The notes beneath the pieces are model-generated. The model was not told the DNA's origin. It saw only the letters and a program-made list of their open reading frames with translations, and ran no database searches. 34,084 bases of DNA, taken from positions 1-34,084 of the forward strand of contig NZ_JAMFRV010000199.1 of assembly GCF_026224925.1 (NCBI RefSeq). The letters are read 5' to 3'. Shown piece after piece: positions 17,189-27,445 of this stretch; within the stretch, counting starts at the first letter, position 1, and each line of letters opens with the position of its first letter. A program made the translations under genes and the position numbers. The DNA comes from Pseudomonas sp. GTDB taxonomy: Bacteria; Pseudomonadota; Gammaproteobacteria; Pseudomonadales; Pseudomonadaceae.

Positions 17189-18549
17189 TGGCCAAGAAAA
17201 AAATCCTGCTGAATGCGTTCAACATGAACTGCATTGGCCATATCAACCACGGCCTGTGGACCCATCCACGAGACAATTCCACCGAGTACAAAACCCTCGA
17301 ATACTGGACTGAATTGGCGCAATTGCTGGAGCGCGGTTTGTTCGACGGGTTGTTCATCGCCGACATCGTGGGTGTGTATGACGTCTACCAACACTCCATC
17401 GACGTGCCGCTGAAAGAGTCGATCCAACTGCCGGTGAATGACCCGCTGTTGCTGGTCTCGGCGATGGCCGCCGTGACGAAGAACCTTGGCTTCGGTCTGA
17501 CCGCCAACCTCACCTATGAGGCGCCGTATTTGTTCGCCCGACGCATGTCGACCCTTGATCACCTGAGCCGCGGCCGAGTGGGCTGGAACATCGTCACCGG
17601 CTACCTCGACAGCGCCGCCAAGGCCATGGGGCTCAACGAGCAAATCGAACATGACCGTCGTTACGATCAGGCCGATGAGTACCTGGAGGTCCTTTACAAG
17701 CTCTGGGAAGGTAGCTGGGAAGACGATGCGGTGATCAATGATCGCCAGCAAAGGGTCTATGCCCAACCCGGCAAAGTGCACAAAGTCGAGCACAAGGGTG
17801 AGTTCTATCAGGTAGAGGGTTATCACCTGTGCGAGCCGTCGATTCAGCGCACGCCGGTGTTGTTTCAGGCGGGGACGTCAGAGCGCGGTTTGCAGTTCGG
17901 TGGGCGGCACGCCGAGTGCGTGTTCATTAGCGGCCAGAACAAGGCCGCGACCCGCGAGCAAGTCGACAAAGTTCGCGCAAGCGCTGTGGCAGCGGGTCGC
18001 AACCCTGAGGACGTGCGGATATTCATGGGCCTGAACGTGATTGTCGCCGCCACCGAAGAGTTGGCGCTCGCCAAGCACCGCGAGTACCAGGAGTACGCCA
18101 GCGCCGAAGCCGGGGTCGCGCATTTTGCCGCCTCGACCGGGATCGATTTTGCTGAGTACGAATTGGATGAGCCTATCCAGTACGTGAAGAGCAACGCCAT
18201 TCAGTCCGCCACCAAAAATCTGAAAAACAACGACTGGACGCGCCGGCGACTGCTGGATCAACACGCGCTGGGTGGGCGCTACATCACCCTAATCGGTTCG
18301 CCCGAGCAGGTAGCAGATGAGTTGGAGTCCTGGATCGCCGAAACCGGCCTCGACGGCTTCAATCTGACCCGCATTGTGACGCCGGAGAGCTATGTCGATT
18401 TTATCGATTTGGTCATCCCGGAGCTGCAACGCCGAGGGTCTTACAAGACTGCTTATGACAGCGGCAGTTTGAGGGAGAAGTTGTTTCATGAGGGTGCCCG
18501 ATTGCCTGAATCGCATGCAGGCGCGGGGTATCGACACGTCTCCAAATAA
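17188..18549 (+). CDS. LLM-class FMN-dependent monooxygenase (NtaA/SnaA/DszA/DmoA family)
   Basis: MAKKKILLNAFNMNCIGHINHGLWTHPRDNSTEYKTLEYWTELAQLLERGLFDGLFIADIVGVYDVY...SRGRVGWNIVTGYLDSAAKAMG; start overlaps the previous stop (TGATG). Confidence 0.9.
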   Translation: MAKKKILLNAFNMNCIGHINHGLWTHPRDNSTEYKTLEYWTELAQLLERGLFDGLFIADIVGVYDVYQHSIDVPLKESIQLPVNDPLLLVSAMAAVTKNLGFGLTANLTYEAPYLFARRMSTLDHLSRGRVGWNIVTGYLDSAAKAMGLNEQIEHDRRYDQADEYLEVLYKLWEGSWEDDAVINDRQQRVYAQPGKVHKVEHKGEFYQVEGYHLCEPSIQRTPVLFQAGTSERGLQFGGRHAECVFISGQNKAATREQVDKVRASAVAAGRNPEDVRIFMGLNVIVAATEELALAKHREYQEYASAEAGVAHFAASTGIDFAEYELDEPIQYVKSNAIQSATKNLKNNDWTRRRLLDQHALGGRYITLIGSPEQVADELESWIAETGLDGFNLTRIVTPESYVDFIDLVIPELQRRGSYKTAYDSGSLREKLFHEGARLPESHAGAGYRHVSK

Positions 18550-18572
18550 TGCTGCGACCGCTGCGCGATCGA

Positions 18573-18637
18573 TCGCGGGCAAGCGCGCTCCCACAGGTAA
18601 AACGCGGCCCCAAGTAGGAGCGCGCTTGCCCGCGATG
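18573..18637. repeat. REP element inverted pair (REPIN-like)
   Basis: TCGCGGGCAAGCGCGCTCCCACA ... GTAGGAGCGCGCTTGCCCGCGA. Confidence 0.85.
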
Positions 18638-18678
18638 ACGACCTAACAAACACCATCAATTTCCCGGAAAGACACACC

Positions 18679-19467
18679 ATGACAAAAACCCTGATTGCCC
18701 TCGCCCTGAGCGTACTCGCACTAACCGCCCAGGCCGACGATAAACCACTGAAAGTTGGCACCACCGCAGCCTTCTCCATTCCGCTGGAAGCTGCGGTCGC
18801 CGAGGCCGCCAAGCAAGGCTTGAAAGTCGAGCTTGTAGAATTCAGCGACTGGATCGCCCCGAACGTCAGCCTCGCCGCCGGCGATATCGATGTGAATTAC
18901 TTCCAGCACATTCCATTTTTGGAAAACGCTAACGCAGCAGCCGGTTTCAATCTGGTGCCGTTCGCGCCGGGGATCATCAACAACGTCGGGCTGTATTCGA
19001 AGAAGTACAAAAGCTTTGATGAATTACCGACAGGCGCTACGGTCGCCATCGCCAACGACCCGATCAACAGCGGCCGCGGTCTGCAACTGTTAGCCAAGGC
19101 CGGGCTGATCACGTTGAAACCTGGTGTTGGTTACAAAGCCACCGAAGAGGACATCACCGCCAACCCGAAAAAAATCAAACTGATTCAGGTTGAAGCCGTG
19201 CAATTGGTTCGAGCCTATGACGATGCCGATCTGGTGCAAGGCTACCCGGCGTACATCCGTTTAGCGAAGACCTTTGATGCCACCTCGGCGTTGCTATTCG
19301 ACGGCCTGGACCACAAAGAATATGTGATCCAGTTTGTCATCAAACCGGAAAACAAATCCGACCCGCGCATCGCCAAGTTCGTCGATATCTACCAGCACTC
19401 GCCAGTGGTTCGTGCCGCACTGGATAAAGCCCACGGCAAGCTGTACCAAGCTGGCTGGGAAAGCTGA
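18679..19467 (+). CDS. metQ: Methionine/sulfur-compound ABC transporter substrate-binding protein (MetQ/NlpA family)
   Basis: [58 protein letters not shown]; followed by metN and metI. Confidence 0.9.
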   Translation: MTKTLIALALSVLALTAQADDKPLKVGTTAAFSIPLEAAVAEAAKQGLKVELVEFSDWIAPNVSLAAGDIDVNYFQHIPFLENANAAAGFNLVPFAPGIINNVGLYSKKYKSFDELPTGATVAIANDPINSGRGLQLLAKAGLITLKPGVGYKATEEDITANPKKIKLIQVEAVQLVRAYDDADLVQGYPAYIRLAKTFDATSALLFDGLDHKEYVIQFVIKPENKSDPRIAKFVDIYQHSPVVRAALDKAHGKLYQAGWES

Positions 19468-19469
19468 AC

Positions 19470-20591
19470 ATGAGCGCAACCGCCCAACGTCGACTGACCC
19501 TTGAACCGGCCGGGGCTACAGCGACGACAGCCCTGCACCCTGACTTGAACCGCGCCCACGTTCGCTTTATCAACCTGGGTAAAACCTACGACAGTAAACA
19601 GGGCCCGGTAGATGCGCTGCTCAATATGGACCTGGCGATCCAGCGTGGCGAAGTGTTCGGCATCATCGGCCGCAGCGGCGCCGGTAAATCGTCGCTGATT
19701 CGTACCATCAACCGACTGGAGCGTCCGAGTAGCGGACGCGTGTTGATTGATCAAGTGGACATCGCCGAGTTCGACGAAGACCACCTGGTTCAGCTGCGCC
19801 GGCGCATTGGCATGATCTTTCAGCATTTCAACCTGATGTCGGCCAAAACCGTGTGGCAGAACGTTGAGCTGCCGCTGAAAGTTGCTGGTGTGCCGCGTGA
19901 ACAGCGTCAGCGCAAAGTCACCGAGTTGCTGGAGTTGGTCGGTCTGCAAGACAAGCACAAGGTCTACCCGGCGCAACTGTCGGGCGGGCAAAAACAGCGG
20001 GTGGGAATTGCCCGCGCATTGGTGCATGACCCGGCGATTTTGCTGTGCGATGAAGCCACTTCAGCCCTGGACCCCGAGACCACTCAATCGATCCTCGGCC
20101 TGCTGCGCGAGATCAATCAGCGGCTGGGGTTAACGATCATTTTGATCACTCACGAAATGGCCGTGATTCGCGATATCTGTGACCGGGTTGTAGTGCTCGA
20201 ACAAGGACAAGTGGTTGAGCAAGGCCCGGTCTGGCAAGTGTTCGGCAACCCGCAGCATGAGGTCAGCAAAACCCTGCTGGCGCCGCTGCAACACGGGCTA
20301 CCCGAAGACCTGCTGGCACGGATGAAACCGCAGCCGCAGCAAGCCAATGCCGCTGTGGTGCTGGACCTGCATTTCACGGGCGTCAGCGGCGAAGAACCGG
20401 ACTTGGCGGCGCTGTTTAACATTTTGGGCGGGCGTATCAGCCTGTTGCAAGGCGGCGTCGAGCGCATTCAGGGCCGTGCGCTCGGACATTTGATTTTGTC
20501 GGTCGCGCACTCGCCACATGGACGCGAAGAACTGCTCACCCGCGCCCGCACACTGGCGCAACGCGCGGAGGTATTGGGTTATGTGGTTTGA
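19470..20591 (+). CDS. metN: Methionine ABC transporter ATP-binding protein with NIL domain
   Basis: [36 protein letters not shown]-terminal NIL-like domain [33 protein letters not shown]. Confidence 0.93.
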   Translation: MSATAQRRLTLEPAGATATTALHPDLNRAHVRFINLGKTYDSKQGPVDALLNMDLAIQRGEVFGIIGRSGAGKSSLIRTINRLERPSSGRVLIDQVDIAEFDEDHLVQLRRRIGMIFQHFNLMSAKTVWQNVELPLKVAGVPREQRQRKVTELLELVGLQDKHKVYPAQLSGGQKQRVGIARALVHDPAILLCDEATSALDPETTQSILGLLREINQRLGLTIILITHEMAVIRDICDRVVVLEQGQVVEQGPVWQVFGNPQHEVSKTLLAPLQHGLPEDLLARMKPQPQQANAAVVLDLHFTGVSGEEPDLAALFNILGGRISLLQGGVERIQGRALGHLILSVAHSPHGREELLTRARTLAQRAEVLGYVV

Positions 20592-21225
20592 TCGATTGCT
20601 GCAAGGCACTATTGATACGTTTTTGATGGTCGGCGTGTCGTCACTGATCGCGCTGTTGGTGGGTGTTCCACTGGCGGTGTTCCTGGTCACCAGCAGCAAG
20701 GGCGGAATTTACGAAGCGCCAAACCTTAATCGGGTCTTGGGAATAATCGTCAATTTATTCCGCTCGATTCCGTTTCTGATTTTGATGGTCGCGCTGATCC
20801 CCTTTACCCGGCTGATTGTCGGCACCACCTATGGCGTGTGGGCCGCAGTGGTGCCGCTAACCATCGCCGCGACGCCCTTTTTTGCGCGCATCGCTGAGGT
20901 GAGTTTGCGTGAAGTCGACCACGGGCTTATCGAAGCCGCACAGGCCATGGGCTGCCGTCGCTGGCACATCGTTTGGCATGTGCTGCTGCCTGAGTCGCTG
21001 CCGGGCATCGTTGGCGGGTTCACGATCACTCTGGTGACGATGATCAACTCATCGGCCATGGCCGGTGCCATCGGGGCCGGTGGGTTGGGGGACATTGCGT
21101 ATCGCTACGGCTATCAGCGTTTTGACAGTCAGGTCATGCTGACCGTGATCGTATTGTTGGTGGTATTGGTTGCAGTGATTCAACTCGGAGGTGATCGACT
21201 GGCACACACCTTGAACAAACGCTGA
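20581..21225 (+). CDS. metI: Methionine ABC transporter permease
   Basis: Starts [36 protein letters not shown], overlaps metN stop; MetI-like [27 protein letters not shown]. Confidence 0.93.
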   Translation: MWFDRLLQGTIDTFLMVGVSSLIALLVGVPLAVFLVTSSKGGIYEAPNLNRVLGIIVNLFRSIPFLILMVALIPFTRLIVGTTYGVWAAVVPLTIAATPFFARIAEVSLREVDHGLIEAAQAMGCRRWHIVWHVLLPESLPGIVGGFTITLVTMINSSAMAGAIGAGGLGDIAYRYGYQRFDSQVMLTVIVLLVVLVAVIQLGGDRLAHTLNKR

Positions 21226-21269
21226 GCAGGGGTATATTCAGCGCTTGTTCACGCTCAGACAGACTCGCC

Positions 21270-21896
21270 ATGAAACTCGATCCGCAGGACCTCGCACAAA
21301 TCACTGCCACCACCGTCGGCCATTACAACTCCGTGGCCGACGACTTTCGCGAAGGAACGTGGGACCACGACGTCAGCCAGAATATTGCGGCACTGCTGCG
21401 GCATATCGAAGGCAGCGCGCCGTTGCAGATTCTGGATTTCGGCTGCGGACCGGGGCGCGATCTTAAAACCTTTACCGCGATGGGGCACGTTGCGGTTGGG
21501 CTAGACGGCTCCGAACGTTTCGCTGAGATGGCCCGTGAAGAGACCGGCTGCGAAGTGCTGCAACAGAACTTTCTTGAACTGGATCTGCCCACCGAACGCT
21601 TCGACGGCATCTTCGCCAATGCGGTGCTGTTCCACGTGCCGCGTCAAGAGCTGCCACGAGTCTTGCGCGAACTGCACGGTGCGTTGAAACCACACGGCGT
21701 ACTGTTCAGCTCCAACCCTCGGGGCGAGAACAAAGAAGGCTGGAACGGCAGCCGATATGGCTCGTATCACGACTTGGATAATTGGCGTGAACTGCTCAAT
21801 GCGGCGGGGTTTATTGAGTTAGAACATTACTTCCGACCTGAAGGATTGCCACTGGCGCAACAGCCTTGGTTGGCCAGTGTGTGGCGTAAGGTTTGA
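21270..21896 (+). CDS. Class I SAM-dependent methyltransferase
   Basis: Motif I ILDFGCGPGRDLKTF, post-I VGLDGSERFAEMAR, DGIFANAVLFHVPRQELPRVLRELH. Confidence 0.88.
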   Translation: MKLDPQDLAQITATTVGHYNSVADDFREGTWDHDVSQNIAALLRHIEGSAPLQILDFGCGPGRDLKTFTAMGHVAVGLDGSERFAEMAREETGCEVLQQNFLELDLPTERFDGIFANAVLFHVPRQELPRVLRELHGALKPHGVLFSSNPRGENKEGWNGSRYGSYHDLDNWRELLNAAGFIELEHYFRPEGLPLAQQPWLASVWRKV

Positions 21897-21923
21897 AGGA
21901 TTGCGCCGTCTCAGCTGACGTCT

Positions 21924-21988
21924 TCGCGAATAAATTCGCTCCCACAAGGTACTGTAATTCTCTGTAGGACCGAATTCATTCGGGAAAA
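21924..21988. repeat. REP element inverted pair
   Basis: TCGCGAATAAATTCGCTCCCACA ... TGTAGGACCGAATTCATTCGGGA. Confidence 0.75.
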
Positions 21989-21990
21989 AG

Positions 21991-24900
21991 TCAGCGCGGT
22001 CCCGCTGGCTCACCATCATGTTCAGCCTTCTTTGACTTGTTCTCTTCGCGCTGCTGCTTGCTCGGCTCTTTGATCCTGTACCACGCCACATACAGCGCGG
22101 GCAGGAACAGTAATGTCAGCAAGGTCGCGATGATTATTCCACCAATCATTGCGTAGGCCATCGGGCCCCAGAACACTTCGCGGGCGATGGGGATCATGCC
22201 GAGGCTGGCGGCCGCAGCGGTCAGCAAGATCGGCCGGCGACGATGCTGGGTCGCTTCGACCACCGCATCCCACGGCAGATAGTCATCACGCTCGTAAGCG
22301 TCGATCTGCGTTACCAGAATCACTGAGTTGCGGATGATGATGCCGATCAGCGCCAGAATCCCCAAAATCGCCACGAAGCCCATGGGCGTGCCGGTCGGGA
22401 TCAGCGCCAACACCACGCCTATCAACCCCAGCGGGGCGACGCTGGCGACCAGAAACATCTTCTGCACACTGTGCAGTTGGATCATCAAGAACGTCGCCAT
22501 CAAGAAGATCATCAGCGGCACGACTTTAGCGATCGGCCCTTGGGCCTTGCCGCTCTCTTCCACCGTGCCGCCGGTGGCGACCTTGAAGCCCAGCGGCAAA
22601 CCACTGGCGAATTTGTCGATATCGGGCTTGAGCTGTTTGACCAAGTCCGTGGGCTGTATCGAATCACGTACCGCAGCTTTCACGGTAATCGTCGGTTTGC
22701 GGTCTCGGCGCCACACCAGCGGCTGCTCCAGGTCATAGCGCACCGTGGCAAACGCCAGCAGCGGAATCGACGTACCGCTTGGTGTGACAATTTGCAGGTT
22801 CTGTAGGGTTTCCGGCGTACCGCGTTCCGCATCCTCGGCACGGCCCACCACGTTGATCAGGTAAATATCGTCGCGCACTTGGGTCACGGGCGAACCGGTG
22901 ACAATGCTGTTCATTAATTGCGCCACGTCTTCGGACGACAGCCCCAACTGCCGCGCTTTGTCTTGGGCAATGTCGATGCGCAGGACTTTGCCCGGTTCGT
23001 TCCAGTCGTAAATGATTTCGCCGATGTGCGGGTTGTGATCGAGCAATGTTGCCAATTCGATGGCATGTTGCCGAACTTGATCAATATCCTTGCCGCTGAC
23101 CCGGTACTGAATCGGGCGCCCCACCGGCGGCCCCATTTCCAGTGGTTGCACGTAGCTGCCAATACCAACGAAATCATCGCGCAGGCGTTTTTTCAGGCGC
23201 TCGGTCAAGGCGCCGCGTTGCTCCAGGCCTTTGCTGACGATCACCAATTGCGCGTAGTACGGGTTTTCCAATTGTTGGTCCAACGGCAAATAAAAGCGCA
23301 CCGCGCCTTGGCCGATATAAGTGCTCCAGCGCGCAATATCCGGGTCATCCTTGAGCGTCGCTTCCAGCCGATCGACGGCTTTGCGGGTTTCATTGATCGA
23401 GGCGTTTTGCGGCAGGTTCAGGTCCACCAGAATTTCCGGGCGGTCTGACGATGGGAAAAACTGGTTTTGCACGAAGCGCATGGAGAATACCGCCGCCACA
23501 AACAGCAACACGGTGATGATGATCGTCCACCAACGGTTGCGCATCGCCCAGAGCATGCCTGCGTTGAATACCCGTGCGAGGCGTCCCGGTTTCTCTGATT
23601 TCTTCTTAATATTCTCGCTGAGAATGTGCACGCCGATCACCGGCGCGAACAGCACAGCGACCACCCATGACACCAGCATCGCGACCGCAATCACCGCAAA
23701 CAGAGTGAAGGTGTATTCCCCTGCAGAGCTGGCGTTGAGGCCAATCGGCACAAAGCCAGCGACTGTCACCAACGTCCCGGTCAGCATCGGAAATGCCGTC
23801 GAGGTGTAGGCGAACGTGGCGGCTTGTTGTTTGGTTTCACCGAGTTCCAGCCGCGTGACCATCATCTCCACCGTGATCATCGCGTCATCCACCAGCAGGC
23901 CGAGGGCGATGATCAATGCGCCGAGGGAAATCCGTTGCATGGTGATGCCGCTGTACTCCATGAACACGAAGACCATCGCCAATACCAGCGGAATAGAGCA
24001 CGCCACCACCAGGCCGGCGCGCACACCGAGGCTGATGAAGCTGACGATCAATACGATCACCACCGCTTCGAACAGCGCGCTGGTGAAGCCGCCAACAGCC
24101 TTCTCCACCACTTGCGCCTGATCCGACACGTTGTGTACGCCTACGCCGACGGGCAGGTCAGCGGTGGCGTTGTCCATCTGCGAGTGAAGGGCTTTACCGA
24201 ACTCTTGGATGTTGCCACCCTTCTGCATGGCGATGGCTAGGCCGATGGCCGGTTTGCCGTTGAAGCGAAACATTGGCGTGGGAGGATCGGTGTAGCCGCG
24301 GCTGATGTCAGCAATATCGCTCAGCCGATAAAAGCGGTCGTTCAGGCGCAAGTTGACAGTCTCAAGGTCTTTTTCCGAGGCGAACTGGCCCGATGTGCGT
24401 ACGCTAATTCGCTCTGGCCCGGCCTCAATGACCCCCGCTGGCGTCACCGTGTTTTGCGATTGCAGACTTTGCACCACTTGCCGCTGATCCAGACCCAGCG
24501 CGGCCAGTTTGCGCGTGGAAAAGTTCAGGTACAGCACTTCGTCCTGCTGGCCAATCATCTCGACTTTGCCCAACCCTGGCACCGCTCGGATATCCGTCCT
24601 GACCTGTTCTACGTAGTCACGCAGCTGGCGCATGGACAAACCATCGGCGGTAAACGCGTAGATCGATCCGTAGACGTCACCGAACTCGTCATTGAACGCC
24701 GGCCCCTGAATGCCCTGGGGAAAACTGCCGCGAATATCGTTGATTTTCTTGCGTACCTGGTACCAAATTTGCGGAATATCTTTAGCGTTGGTGGTATCAC
24801 GCAGGTACACGAAAACCGTCGACTCGCCAGGACGGGTATAGCTTTTCACGTAATCCAAAGAGTCCAGCTCTTCGAGCTTTTTCTCGATGCGGTCGGTGAC

Positions 24901-25098
24901 TTGCTCCAGGGTCTCATCCACCGTAGCGCCAGGCCAGCGGGTCTGAATGACCATGGTCTTAATCGTGAACGAAGGGTCTTCCTCACGCCCAAGATTCAGG
25001 TAGGAAAATACTCCCATCAACAGCGCAACGAACATCAAGTACCAGACAAACGATTGGTGTTTGATGGCCCAATCGGACAGGTTGAATGTCCCTTTCAT
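21991..25098 (-). CDS. RND efflux transporter, TriC/AcrB-like inner membrane pump
   Basis: 1035 aa; FSYLNLGREEDPSFTIKTMVIQTRWPGATVDETLEQVTDRIEKKLEEL, LGLLVDDAMITVEMMV; TriC-like with two adaptor genes upstream. Confidence 0.9.
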   Translation of the reverse strand: MKGTFNLSDWAIKHQSFVWYLMFVALLMGVFSYLNLGREEDPSFTIKTMVIQTRWPGATVDETLEQVTDRIEKKLEELDSLDYVKSYTRPGESTVFVYLRDTTNAKDIPQIWYQVRKKINDIRGSFPQGIQGPAFNDEFGDVYGSIYAFTADGLSMRQLRDYVEQVRTDIRAVPGLGKVEMIGQQDEVLYLNFSTRKLAALGLDQRQVVQSLQSQNTVTPAGVIEAGPERISVRTSGQFASEKDLETVNLRLNDRFYRLSDIADISRGYTDPPTPMFRFNGKPAIGLAIAMQKGGNIQEFGKALHSQMDNATADLPVGVGVHNVSDQAQVVEKAVGGFTSALFEAVVIVLIVSFISLGVRAGLVVACSIPLVLAMVFVFMEYSGITMQRISLGALIIALGLLVDDAMITVEMMVTRLELGETKQQAATFAYTSTAFPMLTGTLVTVAGFVPIGLNASSAGEYTFTLFAVIAVAMLVSWVVAVLFAPVIGVHILSENIKKKSEKPGRLARVFNAGMLWAMRNRWWTIIITVLLFVAAVFSMRFVQNQFFPSSDRPEILVDLNLPQNASINETRKAVDRLEATLKDDPDIARWSTYIGQGAVRFYLPLDQQLENPYYAQLVIVSKGLEQRGALTERLKKRLRDDFVGIGSYVQPLEMGPPVGRPIQYRVSGKDIDQVRQHAIELATLLDHNPHIGEIIYDWNEPGKVLRIDIAQDKARQLGLSSEDVAQLMNSIVTGSPVTQVRDDIYLINVVGRAEDAERGTPETLQNLQIVTPSGTSIPLLAFATVRYDLEQPLVWRRDRKPTITVKAAVRDSIQPTDLVKQLKPDIDKFASGLPLGFKVATGGTVEESGKAQGPIAKVVPLMIFLMATFLMIQLHSVQKMFLVASVAPLGLIGVVLALIPTGTPMGFVAILGILALIGIIIRNSVILVTQIDAYERDDYLPWDAVVEATQHRRRPILLTAAAASLGMIPIAREVFWGPMAYAMIGGIIIATLLTLLFLPALYVAWYRIKEPSKQQREENKSKKAEHDGEPAGPR

Positions 25099-26165
25099 CG
25101 TGGGGCGTCCTTATCGACTTTGACTTTCTGACCTGGCTTGAGGCTGTTAACACCCGCACTGACCACCCGTTCGCCGGCGTTCACGCCTGCCACCAACACC
25201 ACACCGTCAACCTCATGGCTGAGCACCTTGACCTCACGCGGGGCCACCGTCTGATTTTGCACGTCGACGATCCAGACCTGCGTCTTGCCATCGACGGTTT
25301 GCACCGCAGTGGTCGGCAGTTGCGTACGAGGCTCGATGGCGGTGGTGAGGGTGACGCTGATTGCCGTACCGAGACGAAACGCGGCAGGCGTATCGGCCAG
25401 GGTCAGGCGCGCACGTCGGGTACGGGTTGAGCGTTCGGCTTGGGGCTCTATTTCGCGTAACGTAGCCGCGGTGTTGATGTCCGGGTTAAGTTGGCCGGCC
25501 ACTTTAAATTCAACACCTTCGTGCAGCTCATCTGCCAGCGACGCGGGCAGATCAATCACCGCTTCCTTGATGTCTGGGCGAGCCAGCGTCACCACTTCCT
25601 GACCCGCGCTGACCACTTGCCCGGCCTCGACTTTCCAGTCGGTCACCACGGCCGCATGATCGGTGCGCAGCTCGCTGTAATTGAGCTGATCTTGAGCCTG
25701 GCTCACCGCCGCCCGTGCCTGCTCCAGTGAGGCGCGGGTGGTGCGCAAATCAGTCTGAGCAATATCAAGCTGCGCCTGAGCACCTACGCCTCGGTCGAAT
25801 AACTCTTGCTGACGACGTGCGCTGGCTTGGGTGTTGATCCATTGCGCCTCGATACGCGCCAAATCGCCTTGGCTGGCGCGCAGGTTGTTTTGCTGGTCGG
25901 TGGGGTCAAGGGTCGCTAGCAGCTGGCCTTTCTCCACTTCACTGCCAACGTCCACGCTGCGTTGAGCGATTCGGCCCGATACGCGAAAACCCAACGTGCT
26001 TTCGTAACGCGCCTGAATATTCCCGGCAAAGCGCCCAAGGTTTTCCACTGACTCAGGCTGGACCTCGACGAACAACACCGGCCGCACCGGTTCCGGCGGT
26101 GGCTCGGGTTTGCTGCAGGCACTGATCATCAAGCTGCTGAACACCATCAAAGACAGGCGCTTCAT
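25095..26165 (-). CDS. RND periplasmic adaptor (membrane fusion) lipoprotein, second copy (TriB-like)
   Basis: Lipobox MISAC; HlyD-like RYESTLGFRVSGRIAQRSVDVGSEVEKGQLLATLDPTD; ATGA overlap with the pump gene. Confidence 0.88.
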   Translation of the reverse strand: MKRLSLMVFSSLMISACSKPEPPPEPVRPVLFVEVQPESVENLGRFAGNIQARYESTLGFRVSGRIAQRSVDVGSEVEKGQLLATLDPTDQQNNLRASQGDLARIEAQWINTQASARRQQELFDRGVGAQAQLDIAQTDLRTTRASLEQARAAVSQAQDQLNYSELRTDHAAVVTDWKVEAGQVVSAGQEVVTLARPDIKEAVIDLPASLADELHEGVEFKVAGQLNPDINTAATLREIEPQAERSTRTRRARLTLADTPAAFRLGTAISVTLTTAIEPRTQLPTTAVQTVDGKTQVWIVDVQNQTVAPREVKVLSHEVDGVVLVAGVNAGERVVSAGVNSLKPGQKVKVDKDAPR

Positions 26166-27280
26166 GGCTGAGCCTTCACGGTTGAGGCCAGTGGCGCTTG
26201 GGCGATTTCCACTTGCATGTCGGGATGTAATAACTGGCCTCCGGCGACCACTACCTGTTCTCCGGCGTTCAACCCATCGCTGATCACCACGCTGCCGGTG
26301 AGATAGCGCGCGACCTTGACCGCATGCAGGTTGGCTTTACCCTGATCGTCGACCACCCATACCGCGGGCTGCCCCAGTTGATCACCGAGGCCCTTGGTCA
26401 ATGCGGCCCAGGGTAACTGGACGCTGGCTTTGGCGGGTATGCTCAAGGCGACACTGACCACAGAGCCTAGCTCCATGCCGGCGGGCAATTGGCTGAGGGT
26501 AATTTTGACTTGCAACGTACCGGTCTGCGCCGAGACCGCAGGGGTCACTTCGCGCACTTTGCCAGTGGCCACGATTTTCGGGTTATCGAGTAAGGTCACT
26601 TGGACCGCCTGATCGGTGGGCGGGTCGACGAACAGTGATTCGTAGACGTTGAACACAGCGTCTCGGTCGCCATCGCGTGCCAAACCGAAAATCGGTACGG
26701 TGGCTTGTACCACTTGCCCGACCTCTGCCTGCCGCGAGGTGATAATCCCCGACGCATCGGCCACCAACGCGGTGTACCCCAACTGCTCACGAGCATTGGC
26801 CAGTTGCGCCTGAGCAGCTTTCAACGCGCTTTGGCTACTGCGTAACGCCGCCTGGGCCGAATCATACTCACTGCGACTGGTGTAGCCCTTGGGCAGTAAT
26901 TTTTCCTGGCGAACAAACGCCGCGCTGGTCTGGGTCACCCGTGCCTGCTCGGCAGACACAGCAGCAACAGCGGAGTCGACGCTGGTCTGTAGATCCTTGG
27001 GATCGAGCCTGGCCAGCACTTGCTTGGCCGACACTCGATCACCCACATCAACCCCGCGCTGAATGATCTTGCCGCCCACCCGAAAGGACAACTGCGTCTG
27101 CACCCGCGCCTGAATATCGCCCGTCAGCGAGACGGCTGCAGCAAAATCGGCAGTTTTGACTTGCTGCACGTAAACCCGAGGGTGCTGGGGCTCCTGAGGC
27201 GGTTTGTCGCCGCACCCGGTCAACAGGCCGAGCAACACGCCCAAACTGATGGCGGCAAAATTTAATCGATGAGCTGGCAT
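26162..27280 (-). CDS. RND periplasmic adaptor (membrane fusion) lipoprotein, first copy (TriA-like)
   Basis: Lipobox LLTGC; RVQTQLSFRVGGKIIQRGVDVGDRVSAKQVLARLDPKD; ATGA overlap with the next adaptor. Confidence 0.88.
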   Translation of the reverse strand: MPAHRLNFAAISLGVLLGLLTGCGDKPPQEPQHPRVYVQQVKTADFAAAVSLTGDIQARVQTQLSFRVGGKIIQRGVDVGDRVSAKQVLARLDPKDLQTSVDSAVAAVSAEQARVTQTSAAFVRQEKLLPKGYTSRSEYDSAQAALRSSQSALKAAQAQLANAREQLGYTALVADASGIITSRQAEVGQVVQATVPIFGLARDGDRDAVFNVYESLFVDPPTDQAVQVTLLDNPKIVATGKVREVTPAVSAQTGTLQVKITLSQLPAGMELGSVVSVALSIPAKASVQLPWAALTKGLGDQLGQPAVWVVDDQGKANLHAVKVARYLTGSVVISDGLNAGEQVVVAGGQLLHPDMQVEIAQAPLASTVKAQP

Positions 27281-27445
27281 GCAGACTCCTTTGCAAATGC
27301 CGTGGCCGAGACCCCTTCAGGTTGCGCAGGAAACGCGTCTAAATCTCTCGTATGCGACTGTGAGCGTAGATCAGGGTTCCGTCACTGACTAAACTCAAGG
27401 CTTATTGGAATAAGTAGCTTGTTTTAAACGATCCAGGACGTCTGC

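Noticed and set aside
17155-17826. 223-aa - strand ORF antisense to the LLM monooxygenase
   Set aside because: Shadow ORF of a strongly supported gene, with composition of reverse-frame translation and no motifs.
19389-20027. 212-aa - strand ORF antisense to metN
   Set aside because: Overlaps a conserved ABC ATPase on the opposite strand; no independent support.
22918-23448. 176-aa + strand ORF within the RND gene
   Set aside because: Antisense shadow ORF; no family signature.
24454-25131. 225-aa + strand ORF antisense to the RND pump
   Set aside because: Lies wholly opposite a well-supported RND gene; no recognisable motifs; typical shadow ORF in GC-rich DNA.
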